This document shows positions 1 through 5,636 of a stretch of DNA of 7,537 bases, piece by piece. The stretch lies in contig SFII01000069.1 of NCBI GenBank assembly GCA_004555335.1, forward strand, positions 1-7,537, in the 5' to 3' direction. The number at the start of each line of letters is the position of its first letter. Within the stretch, counting starts at the first letter, position 1. The DNA is from Coriobacteriaceae bacterium (GTDB lineage Bacteria; Actinomycetota; Coriobacteriia; Coriobacteriales; Eggerthellaceae). The position numbers were made by a program, and so were the translations under genes. The notes beneath the pieces are model-generated. The model made no database searches, had not been told where the DNA came from, and was given only the letters and a program-made list of their open reading frames with translations.

Positions 1-1
1 A

Positions 2-19
2 TCAGGGTATAAACCCTGA
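2..19. repeat. Perfect 7-bp hairpin at window edge
   Basis: TCAGGGT (2-8) and ACCCTGA (13-19) pair perfectly around a 4-base ATAA loop. No T-tract follows on the + strand (AGGGGGTAGGGG comes next), so it is not a standard rho-independent terminator in that direction. On the - strand the bases that would follow lie outside the window. It may be the end of an upstream transcription unit or an operator for the downstream membrane-protein gene; the sequence does not decide. Confidence 0.5.
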
Positions 20-31
20 AGGGGGTAGGGG

Positions 32-74
32 AATATGCAAAAGTATGAGAAACTCGCCCCATAAATATGCAAAA
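32..74 (+). repeat. 11-bp direct repeat upstream of YjiH-family gene
   Basis: AATATGCAAAA occurs at 32-42 and again at 64-74, start to start 32 bp, which is close to three helical turns. Both copies lie upstream of the likely -10 box at 103-108. Same-face spacing of identical sites is typical of paired operator or activator half-sites, but no regulator can be named. Confidence 0.5.
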
Positions 75-79
75 ACTTG

Positions 80-108
80 TGTATTAAATTTCTGTTTCAT
101 GGGATAAT
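80..108 (+). promoter_or_regulatory. Probable promoter of YjiH-family gene
   Basis: GATAAT at 103-108 is a good -10 hexamer, 35 bases before the chosen start codon. At 17-bp spacing the -35 position reads TGTATT (80-85), a poor match to TTGACA. TTGTGT at 77-82 matches better but would need a 20-bp spacer. A weak -35 beside an upstream direct repeat would suit an activator-dependent promoter. The predicted transcript starts near 115. Confidence 0.45.
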
Positions 109-129
109 GCCACACGATGCGTAAATCCG

Positions 130-136
130 AAAGGAG
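130..136 (+). promoter_or_regulatory. Ribosome binding site fixing the start at 144
   Basis: AAAGGAG lies 7 bases before ATG at 144. The longer reading frame from ATG 117 would put this site inside the coding sequence and has no Shine-Dalgarno of its own, so 144 is the better start. Confidence 0.85.
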
Positions 137-143
137 ATTTCCC

Positions 144-1553
144 ATGGCTCAAGATGCATCGAAACTTGCATCTCAGGATGTCGAAGCGGCGAAAAGGCGC
201 TCGCGTTTGATGCGCAGGTTCCTCGTTCCTTCGATCATCGGCATCCTGCTCTTCATGCTCCCGTTCCCCTTGCAGGGCACCTGGACCATTATGGTGAAGG
301 TTATCGCCGACTTGATCGGAAGCGCTTTGGGCGGAGTGCTGGTCTGGCTCTGCGTTGCCGTCCTCACGGTTTCATCGATCGGGTCCATTGCTTGCCTGAT
401 CGTCCCTAAGGCTTTCGAGCGCCACATGCTCTTAGAGGAAGCCTTCAAGACCACTCCTGTTTGGGTGTTTATCCGAACCGTCGGCGCTGTTTTCGTTTGG
501 CTCACCGTATTAGGTGTGGGCGCGCAGGATGAATCAGCCGGAGTGCTCTACATGATCACCTGTGCCGATGATGGCGCTTTCGTACTCGACGAGCTCCTTA
601 CCGTGCTGGTGGTTATCTTCGCTATCGCCGGCTTGCTCCTTCCCTTGCTTCTGGACTTCGGGCTGCTCGAATTCATCGGCGCTCTGCTCACCCGATTCAT
701 GCGCCCTCTGTTCAAGATTCCCGGACGCGGTGCGGTCGACTGCGTTACTTCCTGGGTAGGCGACGGCACCTTGGGCGTCATGCTCACCTGCAACCAGTAC
801 GAAGGCGGTTATTATTCAGCCCGTGAGGCGTCCATTATCTCCACCACCTTCTCTGCGGTATCCATCACCTTCTCCATCGTGGTCTTGGCGCAGGTTGATC
901 TGATGCAGTACTTCGGTGTGTATTACCTGCTCATCTGCCTGGTCGGCGTGGTATGCGCAATCATCGTCCCCAGGATCCCGCCTCTTTCCCTGAAGAAGGA
1001 TACTTATCTGGTCGAAGGCAAAGCCATGCCCGAAACCATCCCTGCAGAATATGCGACCACTTTGGACTACGCCGTAGACCTTGCCTTGGGGAGGGCTGCA
1101 GAATTCCAGGGAATCCGGCAGTTCCTGCTCAACGGCTTGAAGAATGCCGTGGGAATGTGGTTCGGTGTTCTGCCCTGCGTTATGGCAATCGGCACGCTTG
1201 CGCTGCTCCTTGCGAATAACACCCCCATATTCGAAATCCTGGGCACTCCCTTCATGCCGCTGCTCCAGCTGCTCCAGGTTCCCGAAGCGGCTGCAGCTTC
1301 TCAGACCATGATCGTAGGCTTCACCGATATGTTCACTCCTTCGGTTATCGCCGCCGGCAGCATTGCCAGCCCTATGACGCGCTTCATCGTTGCGGTGGTT
1401 TCCGTAACCCAGCTGCTCTACCTGTCCGAGGTTGGCGGCTTGATCCTGGGTTCGAAGATTCCCGTGAACATCCTCGAACTGTTCCTGATCTTCTTGGAGC
1501 GAACCGTTATCAGCTTGCTGATCGTGTGCCCCTTGGCCCATCTGATCTTCTAG
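144..1553 (+). CDS. YjiH-family membrane protein (nucleoside recognition / Gate domain)
   Basis: A 469-residue polytopic inner-membrane protein. After a short charged N-terminus (residues 1-25), hydrophobic segments occur at about 27-43, 50-84, 106-126, 150-182, 232-275, 336-357 and 413-460. The core stretch at about 195-250, with VDCVTSWVGDGTLGVML (198-214) followed by NQYEGGYYSAREASII (217-232), is the conserved part of YjiH-type Gate-domain proteins (PF07670). A second related segment, with GFTDMFTPSVIA (392-403), lies in the C-terminal half. Gate domains are shared with nucleoside transporters and spore-maturation proteins SpmA/SpmB. The substrate of YjiH proteins is not established, so transport is an inference from architecture. 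The start at 144 is chosen over 117 because of the ribosome binding site at 130-136. It is a single-gene unit closed by the terminator at 1637-1667. No frameshift or missing part is apparent. Confidence 0.85.
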   Translation: MAQDASKLASQDVEAAKRRSRLMRRFLVPSIIGILLFMLPFPLQGTWTIMVKVIADLIGSALGGVLVWLCVAVLTVSSIGSIACLIVPKAFERHMLLEEAFKTTPVWVFIRTVGAVFVWLTVLGVGAQDESAGVLYMITCADDGAFVLDELLTVLVVIFAIAGLLLPLLLDFGLLEFIGALLTRFMRPLFKIPGRGAVDCVTSWVGDGTLGVMLTCNQYEGGYYSAREASIISTTFSAVSITFSIVVLAQVDLMQYFGVYYLLICLVGVVCAIIVPRIPPLSLKKDTYLVEGKAMPETIPAEYATTLDYAVDLALGRAAEFQGIRQFLLNGLKNAVGMWFGVLPCVMAIGTLALLLANNTPIFEILGTPFMPLLQLLQVPEAAAASQTMIVGFTDMFTPSVIAAGSIASPMTRFIVAVVSVTQLLYLSEVGGLILGSKIPVNILELFLIFLERTVISLLIVCPLAHLIF

Positions 1554-1636
1554 CCTCCAGTAGGGCGGTGGTCTTCCGCTTGGAATCGAGGCTTCCCTTT
1601 GGATGTGCCTTCGATGCCTGTGTACGGGTTTTCAAA

Positions 1637-1667
1637 CGAGCGTCGGTTTTCCGGCGCTCGATTTTTT
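1637..1667 (+). terminator. Rho-independent terminator after YjiH-family gene
   Basis: CGAGCG (1637-1642) pairs with CGCTCG (1655-1660). The stem continues inward through a T-G wobble and CGG/CCG to a TTTT loop, and six T residues follow at 1662-1667. It lies 83 bases after the stop codon at 1551-1553 and is oriented to end that transcript before the converging dinB. Confidence 0.9.
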
Positions 1668-1731
1668 GCTTGGGCTCGGACGATGGGGAGGTGTTGCGTC
1701 CACGAACGGGGTTTGGGTGATGGCATAAGGC

Positions 1732-1754
1732 TTGGGGGATCGCATTGCCCCCAA
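1732..1754. repeat. 7-bp inverted repeat between convergent genes
   Basis: TTGGGGG (1732-1738) and CCCCCAA (1748-1754) pair perfectly around a 9-base loop. It lies about 90 bases beyond the 3' end of dinB (- strand). It could help end the dinB transcript, but the bases after it on the - strand (GCCTTATG) are not a T-tract, so it is not called a terminator. Nothing else was recognised in the rest of the gap at 1554-1846 apart from the terminator at 1637-1667. Confidence 0.45.
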
Positions 1755-1846
1755 TCGGACCTATCGCATGCAATCTTTTTGGCGCGATGGCATGATCATC
1801 GTGCGCCGAGTTTGGCAGATGGCAGGTATCCTTTGTTTTCGGGCCG

Positions 1847-3127
1847 TTAGCGGAGGGGTTTGTAATCTGCAGGGTTCTTACTGCCCGAGCCTGTCAGGTT
1901 CTGGCGGGTACGCATTTCCCTGCCGAAGCTCACCGCTCCTTCGCCGAAGCGGTCGCGCACGATGTCCGTTGCGGCGCTTAATCCCGCTCGTTTTTCAGAA
2001 GCGCGTTTTTCGGCTTCATGCTCCTCGGTGCTGAAAAGGCTTTCCTGAACGGCTTCTTCTCCGTCTCCCAAGCGCGTTGCCGCCATGCCGACCAGGCGCA
2101 CCGGGGTGCCCTTCTTCCATATCTCCGGCAAAACGGAAAGCAAGGTGCGTGTGAACAGGTATTCGTTGTCGCTCGATGCTTCCAATCTGCAGGCATGGGT
2201 GTGGGTTTCGAAGTTGCCGAAGCGTATCTTCAAGGTGATGGTGCCCGCCTTCAATTCCGCCTTGCGCAAGCGTCGGGCGACTTTGGCGCAGACGGTGCCT
2301 ATTGCCGCTTCCAGGTCTTCTTCGCTCGAGATGTCTTCGGCAAAGCTGATTTCGTTGCTGACCGATTTTGCGGGTTCGTATTCGGGGTCGACTTCCGCAT
2401 CGATTCCGCGGCAGCGGTCGCGCATCATCTGCGCGTTCTTGCCGAATACGGTTTTCAGGATCGAATCTTCGGCTGTGACCACCTGTCCCATGGTGCTGAT
2501 GCCGAAATCGTGGAGGCGCTTCTGCGCCACAGACCCGATTCCGCTCATGCGCGCGATGGGGAGGTCTTGCAGAAAGGCGGCTTCGCGCCCGGGGAAGACC
2601 ACGGTGAGCCCGCGCGGTTTGTCCATGTCGGAGGCGACTTTCGCGATGGACTTCGAGGTGCCCAGGCCGATCGAGCAGGTGATGCCCAGATCGCAGACGC
2701 GTTTTTGGATGCGCTGCGCAATCGATACGGGGCTTTCGGGGTTGTAGGCTGAAGGGGTGATGTCCAGAAAGGCCTCGTCGATGCTTACCTGCTGCAAGAA
2801 GGGGCTTTCGTCGAGCATGATGGACATGACCTTTGCCGACATTTCCTTATAGCGTGCGAAGTTGGATGACGCCCAGATGGCATGCGGGCACAGGCGGGCT
2901 GCTTGCGAAGCGGGCATGGCGCTTCTGACGCCGAACTTTCGCGCTTCATAGGAGCAGGTGGAAACAACGCCGCGCTTGGAAGCGTCGCCCCCTACGATGA
3001 CGGGTTTTCCGCGCCATTCGGGATGGTCCAGCTGCTCAACCGAAGCGAAGAAGGCATCCAGGTCCAGCAGGATGATCGCCTTACCCTGCCAATCCGGTGT
3101 TCCGTATGTCGTCTTCGTTTTGCCCAT
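1847..3127 (-). CDS. dinB: DNA polymerase IV (Y-family, translesion synthesis)
   Basis: A 426-residue Y-family polymerase that copies past damaged template bases with low fidelity and no proofreading. The palm begins with LLDLDAFFASVE (20-31), holding catalytic Asp22 and the steric-gate Phe27 that excludes ribonucleotides. YEARKFGVRSAMP (60-72) is the fingers motif, and SIDEAFLD (115-122) carries catalytic Asp117 and Glu118. GLGTSKSIAKVASD (154-167) and the helix-hairpin-helix thumb around SGIG (195-198) follow. The little-finger domain covers about 250-352. QESLF (361-365) fits a sliding-clamp-binding motif. The tail runs to 426, longer than the roughly 350 residues of E. coli DinB, and contains a second family-typical segment, DIVRDRFGEGAVSFG. 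The start at 3127 aligns well with the family but has no obvious Shine-Dalgarno, and a -10-like box sits only 7 bases upstream. No LexA box of the GAAC-N4-GTTC type was seen. It is a single-gene unit. Confidence 0.95.
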   Translation of the reverse strand: MGKTKTTYGTPDWQGKAIILLDLDAFFASVEQLDHPEWRGKPVIVGGDASKRGVVSTCSYEARKFGVRSAMPASQAARLCPHAIWASSNFARYKEMSAKVMSIMLDESPFLQQVSIDEAFLDITPSAYNPESPVSIAQRIQKRVCDLGITCSIGLGTSKSIAKVASDMDKPRGLTVVFPGREAAFLQDLPIARMSGIGSVAQKRLHDFGISTMGQVVTAEDSILKTVFGKNAQMMRDRCRGIDAEVDPEYEPAKSVSNEISFAEDISSEEDLEAAIGTVCAKVARRLRKAELKAGTITLKIRFGNFETHTHACRLEASSDNEYLFTRTLLSVLPEIWKKGTPVRLVGMAATRLGDGEEAVQESLFSTEEHEAEKRASEKRAGLSAATDIVRDRFGEGAVSFGREMRTRQNLTGSGSKNPADYKPLR

Positions 3128-3133
3128 GCAGGG

Positions 3134-3139
3134 ATTGTA
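3134..3139 (-). promoter_or_regulatory. dinB: -10-like box directly before dinB start
   Basis: Read on the - strand, TACAAT (3139 down to 3134) is a strong -10 match whose last base is 7 bases before the A of the dinB ATG (3127). Initiation at normal spacing would begin at or next to the start codon, giving a leaderless mRNA, which fits the lack of a Shine-Dalgarno. No good -35 is visible 16-18 bp upstream. Confidence 0.45.
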
Positions 3140-3146
3140 CCGTACA
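3136..3146. repeat. Dyad TGTAC-C-GTACA overlapping dinB -10 box
   Basis: An 11-bp perfect odd palindrome overlaps the -10-like box of dinB. Eight of its bases, TGTACCGT, recur at 3198-3205 within a second dyad. A repressor bound here would block initiation, but no regulator is identified. Confidence 0.5.
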
Positions 3147-3198
3147 TGCGTTTGCGTATCGGCGGGAAAACGCCTTTCGTCCCAAGCTTACAGAGGCT

Positions 3199-3214
3199 GT
3201 ACCGTTATAGGTAC
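3199..3214. repeat. Inverted repeat GTACC-N6-GGTAC in the dinB/MFS divergent region
   Basis: GTACC (3199-3203) and GGTAC (3210-3214) flank GTTATA. The left arm repeats the TGTACCGT word found at 3136-3143, start to start 62 bp. The pair sits in the 245-bp region between divergent dinB and the MFS gene and may be a two-site operator. Confidence 0.4.
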
Positions 3215-3291
3215 CGAGCGATTGGATATCGAGGCGGGCGTTCGTGGCAGGAGATTCCGCGTTTCGCCCTTGTTGCCTTCTTGCCCATGCA

Positions 3292-3320
3292 TTGACCGAA
3301 AGGAGGGTCGTGCATACAGT
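3292..3320 (+). promoter_or_regulatory. Probable promoter of the MFS gene
   Basis: TTGACC (3292-3297, five of six matches to the -35 consensus) is followed after exactly 17 bp by TACAGT (3315-3320, four of six matches to -10). Transcription would start near 3327, leaving a leader of roughly 46 bases before ATG 3373. An AAAGGAGGG run (3299-3307) falls in the spacer and would not be transcribed from this promoter. Confidence 0.6.
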
Positions 3321-3372
3321 AAACGAGGGGAGTCGCCTAAAGGCACATTGAGCGGCTTCTTCTTGAACGGGT

Positions 3373-4560
3373 ATGAAACGGTCGAAGCGGGGGAAGAAGG
3401 CGAATTCGAAGGATATGAATCAGAAGCGTGCGCAGTATTTGACGATGCTCGGGCATCTTTCGACGGACATCAACCAAGGGGCCTTGCCCGCACTGCTGCC
3501 CTTCCTGATTTCGGCCCATGGTTTTTCATACGCCGAGGCGGCTTTCTTCGTTCTGGCATCCAATATGGTTTCCGCGGTTGTCCAGCCGGTTTTCGGTTGG
3601 CTGGGGGACCGCGTTTCCAAGCCGTGGTTTATGGGCGCTGGCGTGCTGCTTGCCAGTGCGGGATTTGCGGGTATCGGGTTCGTAGAATCCTATTACGCGA
3701 TGCTGGCGCTTGCCTGTGCAAGCGGAATCGGTGTCGCCCTGTTCCACCCTGAAGGCGGCAGGCTTGCCAACCTTGCAGCAGGAAAAACCAAGGGAAAGGG
3801 CATCTCGATCTTCAGCGTCGGAGGTAACCTGGGCTTTTCCATCGGTCCGGTTCTGGTTGTGGTCGGCATGGCCTTGTTCGGTTTGAAGGGGACGGTGCTC
3901 ACCCTGGTAACCGGCGGCATCGCTTCGGCGATCATCTTCTCCCAGAATCGCGGTTTGTCGGAACTGAGCAGGCAGGGCAGCGAAAGCGTCCAGCAGAGCG
4001 GGGAACAGGATGATGTCCGAGGTTTCGTAATCGCCCTGATTCCCGTATTCATGCGCTCTATCGTCTACTTTGCCCAGGTGACCTTTATCCCGCTCTTCCT
4101 TATCAACGTGCTTGGGGTGAGCGAAAGCATCAGCAGCCTGGCTATCACCTTCTTCGCCCTGATTGCCGCAATTGGAACCATCATCGGCGGTCCTCTGGGT
4201 GACAGGATCGGCTATGTGAGGGTGATGGTGACTGCGTTTCTGTGCCTTGCGCCTTTGGTGGTGCTGTTCGCGCTTAACCGCATCCTGCCCCTTGCCTTCA
4301 TTTTGATGGCCATGATGTCGCTGATCACGGCGATGATCACGCCTTGCTCGACGGTGACCACGCAGCGTTTCCTTCCGCAGCATCTGGGTACGGCTTCGGG
4401 AATCACCTTCGGGGTTGCCGTGAGCATGGGAGGCATCATGTCGCCGGTGTTCGGTGCTATCGGCGATGCCTTCGGGCTTACCGCGAGCATGCTCATCGTG
4501 GGCGCGATGGCTGCGGTGGGTTCTGCGGGAACTTTCTTCGTTCCCAAGGAAAAGCGCTGA
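3373..4560 (+). CDS. MFS transporter, Fsr (fosmidomycin resistance)-like
   Basis: A 395-residue, 12-helix major facilitator, probably a proton-driven exporter in the inner membrane. The first helix region reads GALPALLPFL (36-45). Motif A appears as GWLGDRVSK (75-83) and again in the second half as GPLGDRIG (273-280), the usual mark of the duplicated six-helix fold. FHPEGGR (124-130) and FSVGGNLGFSIGP (147-159) match the signature regions of E. coli Fsr relatives. The charged, Ser/Gln-rich loop at about 191-216 is the central cytoplasmic linker. The true substrate cannot be read from the sequence. The start is uncertain: ATG 3373 has no clear Shine-Dalgarno, while ATG 3415 (residue 15) has AAGGA only one base before it. 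The first 14 residues are mostly basic or polar and may not be translated. An in-frame TGA at 3364-3366 rules out a longer start. The gene has its own promoter at 3292-3320. Confidence 0.88.
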   Translation: MKRSKRGKKANSKDMNQKRAQYLTMLGHLSTDINQGALPALLPFLISAHGFSYAEAAFFVLASNMVSAVVQPVFGWLGDRVSKPWFMGAGVLLASAGFAGIGFVESYYAMLALACASGIGVALFHPEGGRLANLAAGKTKGKGISIFSVGGNLGFSIGPVLVVVGMALFGLKGTVLTLVTGGIASAIIFSQNRGLSELSRQGSESVQQSGEQDDVRGFVIALIPVFMRSIVYFAQVTFIPLFLINVLGVSESISSLAITFFALIAAIGTIIGGPLGDRIGYVRVMVTAFLCLAPLVVLFALNRILPLAFILMAMMSLITAMITPCSTVTTQRFLPQHLGTASGITFGVAVSMGGIMSPVFGAIGDAFGLTASMLIVGAMAAVGSAGTFFVPKEKR

Positions 4561-4608
4561 TCCGAAGGTTCGCGCATCGGGAAGGCGGGTGCGCTTGGGT
4601 AGGGGCAG

Positions 4609-4626
4609 CCGTGCCGACCGTGCCGA
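4609..4626. repeat. Tandem 9-bp direct repeat
   Basis: CCGTGCCGA occurs twice head to tail (4609-4617 and 4618-4626) in the 237-bp gap between the MFS gene and the holin-like gene. With only two copies, function is unlikely. Confidence 0.5.
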
Positions 4627-4659
4627 GCGTGTTTGCGCTTGCTGCTTTTCGGGTCCCCC

Positions 4660-4689
4660 TTGGAGTGATGGGGGTTCAGCTGGTAGAAT
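4660..4689 (+). promoter_or_regulatory. Orphan promoter-like element in convergent gap
   Basis: TTGGAG (4660-4665) is followed after 18 bp by TAGAAT (4684-4689), preceded by TGG, an extended -10. It points rightward, yet no + strand gene follows before the GC-rich hairpin at 4737-4763. The -10 overlaps an 8-bp stem, GGGGGTTC (4670-4677) with GAATCCCC (4686-4693), including one wobble pair. If active, it would make a short RNA of about 70 bases. Confidence 0.35.
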
Positions 4690-4736
4690 CCCCGGTCCTG
4701 ATAAATGGAAGATTCACGAAATACCTTCCTGCAAAC

Positions 4737-4763
4737 GAACCCGGGGCCCACGGGCCCCGGTTC
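4737..4763. terminator. GC-rich hairpin, likely bidirectional terminator
   Basis: CCGGGGC (4741-4747) pairs with GCCCCGG (4754-4760). The stem is extended by GAA (4737-4739) with TTC (4761-4763) across one bulged C at 4740, and one more pair narrows the loop. It sits between the convergent MFS gene and holin-like gene, 34 bases beyond the latter's stop codon. Flanking T-rich bases are short on both sides (TTCTTC on +, GTTCGTTTG on -), so the stem strength carries the call. Confidence 0.7.
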
Positions 4764-4797
4764 TTCATGTGCGTTGGTTAGTGCATGCGCTTCGATG

Positions 4798-5163
4798 CTA
4801 ATCCTTGTCTACGAAGGAGCCGAAGATGGCGCTTGCGATGCTCACGACGATTGCGGCAAGGAATGCGCTGAAGAAGCCGGAAATGTAGATGCCAGCATTG
4901 AAGATGCCGTTGGTGAACCAGGCGGCAAGCTCCAGCATCAGGGCATTGACGACCAGATGGAAGATTCCGAAGGTCAGTATGGTCAAAGGCAGGCTCAACA
5001 GCTGCAGAAGCGGCTTCACGCAGGAATCGACCAAGGCCAGGATAAGGCCCAATGCGGCAACGGACAGAATCGCGGTTCCTCCCACGATGCTCATGCCGGG
5101 GACGATCCAGATGGCAAGGCCGACTGCAAGGCTGGTAACCAACCAGCGGGGGATAAACTTCAT
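4798..5163 (-). CDS. Phage holin family protein (PF04020-type, four-helix membrane protein)
   Basis: A 121-residue hydrophobic protein with four predicted membrane segments at about 8-22, 26-48, 52-83 (one long or two close passes) and 91-115, ending in the polar tail FVDKD. The pattern of a WLV start, ALVDSCVKPLLQLLSLPLT (43-61) and FGIFHLVVNALML (65-77) is typical of the small family annotated as 'phage holin family' or YvlD-like (PF04020). Despite the name, these proteins are widespread on bacterial chromosomes and no lytic role is shown for most. No phage genes are nearby here, so a prophage origin is not supported. A good ribosome binding site (AAGGAAAGG on the - strand, 5178-5170) lies 6 bases before ATG 5163. 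It is a single-gene unit that converges on the MFS gene. Confidence 0.85.
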   Translation of the reverse strand: MKFIPRWLVTSLAVGLAIWIVPGMSIVGGTAILSVAALGLILALVDSCVKPLLQLLSLPLTILTFGIFHLVVNALMLELAAWFTNGIFNAGIYISGFFSAFLAAIVVSIASAIFGSFVDKD

Positions 5164-5196
5164 GATTTGCCTTTCCTTAGGTGCACGATGCGCTTC

Positions 5197-5205
5197 ATGG
5201 TACCA
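5197..5205 (-). promoter_or_regulatory. Possible extended -10 of holin-like gene
   Basis: On the - strand the sequence reads TGGTACCAT (5205 down to 5197), an extended -10 form (TGn plus TACCAT). No recognisable -35 is present 16-18 bp upstream. It lies about 34 bases before the start codon, a fitting distance. The core TGGTACCA is also an 8-bp palindrome. Confidence 0.3.
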
Positions 5206-5373
5206 GCTTGCTTGGCGGGGGAGCGCCGTAGCCAGAAGCTGTTGGGAATGCGTTATCAGGGAAGCTTGGCTGGTCGGAGGGCTCGAACTGCCTCGGCTTC
5301 AGCTTACTGCTGGTCAAAAATCATGATGTGCCAATAATAGGAAATACCAATACAAAAACGACTAATATAAATA

Positions 5374-5401
5374 TTGCCAATCGCATACCTGAAAACGGCA
5401 A
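5374..5401. repeat. Inverted repeat TTGCC-N18-GGCAA
   Basis: TTGCC (5374-5378) and GGCAA (5397-5401) form a widely spaced dyad in the A+T-rich island, about 100 bp upstream of the metN promoter. The arms are short, so chance is possible. Confidence 0.3.
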
Positions 5402-5431
5402 AAATTATTGATACCCGTAATTCAGTTATTA

Positions 5432-5454
5432 GAATATCAAATACGTATATATTC
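5432..5454. repeat. Inverted repeat GAATAT-N11-ATATTC
   Basis: GAATAT (5432-5437) and ATATTC (5449-5454) enclose an 8-bp palindrome, ATACGTAT (5441-5448), that is not on the same centre. The element abuts the larger dyad that begins at 5454. Confidence 0.4.
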
Positions 5455-5501
5455 TCATCATCCTAGTATGTTTTCACTGTTCACAGTTAGGGATGAGTGA
5501 G
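5454..5501. repeat. Large compound dyad just upstream of metN promoter
   Basis: CTCA (5454-5457) plus TCATCC (5458-5463) pair with GGATGA (5491-5496) plus TGAG (5498-5501), leaving one bulged G. A second register pairs CTCATC and CCTA with TAGG and GATGAG. Inside is ACTGT-TC-ACAGT (5476-5487), a perfect 12-bp palindrome. The whole element ends 3 bases before the -35 box at 5505, so it is more likely a protein-binding site in DNA than part of the metN leader RNA. Confidence 0.55.
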
Positions 5502-5504
5502 TTC

Positions 5505-5532
5505 TTGACCGCAAATTATTCAGCTTGATACT
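5505..5532 (+). promoter_or_regulatory. Probable promoter of metNIQ operon
   Basis: TTGACC (5505-5510) is followed after 16 bp by GATACT (5527-5532), five of six and four of six matches to consensus. Transcription would begin near 5539-5541, giving a leader of about 97 bases. The leader has a dyad GTTA-N6-TAAC (5562-5575), a GTTAAC palindrome (5595-5600) and CCGCGA repeated 22 bp apart (5554 and 5576). No SAM riboswitch or T-box core was recognised in it. Confidence 0.6.
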
Positions 5533-5636
5533 ATTTTTTCGTGCGAATCATAGCCGCGATAGTTATTAAATTAACCCGCGAATGCAGAGTGATTGTTAAC
5601 TGTTTTTCGAACGAGAACGTGAAAGGTAATCAGCGC

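Larger units (their letters stand above)
5164..5636. other. Long divergent intergenic region with an A+T-rich island
   Basis: These 473 bases between the holin-like gene and metN hold no convincing protein gene. The first part (to about 5320) has the local GC-rich composition and includes an imperfect direct repeat: AGCTTGGCTGGTC at 5263-5275 and AGCTTACTGCTGGTC at 5301-5315. From about 5320 to 5580 the DNA is conspicuously A+T-rich and contains several inverted repeats, described separately, and the metN promoter. Confidence 0.7.

Noticed and set aside
1586..1614. Imperfect hairpin TCGAGGC / GCCTTCGA after the YjiH-family gene
   Set aside because: It has a bulge, a 14-base loop and no T-tract, and a proper terminator follows at 1637-1667.
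4626..4649. Possible terminator after the MFS gene (AGCG/CGCT stem followed by TTTT)
   Set aside because: The stem is only four pairs with a six-base loop and the T-run is displaced; the hairpin at 4737-4763 is far stronger.
4670..4700. tRNA-like stretch TTCAGCTGGTAGAAT resembling a D-arm
   Set aside because: No anticodon stem, T-arm or acceptor stem can be formed at the right distances. The similarity is explained by an extended -10 promoter form and a local hairpin.
4798..5163. Prophage interpretation suggested by the 'phage holin family' name
   Set aside because: No integrase, endolysin, structural or other phage gene is nearby, and this family is common as chromosomal housekeeping membrane proteins.
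5160..5198. Twelve-codon - strand frame whose TGA overlaps the holin-like gene ATG (ATGA overlap)
   Set aside because: It has no ribosome binding site and its ATG overlaps the likely -10 box, so it would probably not be in the transcript.
5265..5300. Minus-strand CAGTTCGAGCCCTCC resembling a tRNA T-arm, raising the idea of a tRNA remnant or attachment site
   Set aside because: Only three of five T-stem pairs form, and no matching 5' acceptor strand or anticodon arm is found upstream on that strand.
4705..5337. 210-codon + strand open frame across the holin-like gene
   Set aside because: It runs antisense over a clearly recognisable PF04020 gene and encodes a low-complexity Asp/Gln/Gly/His-rich sequence, the usual shadow of hydrophobic coding DNA.
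5541..5636. Extended N-terminus for metN from GTG 5541
   Set aside because: The added residues do not resemble MetN, the codon has no ribosome binding site and it coincides with the predicted transcription start.
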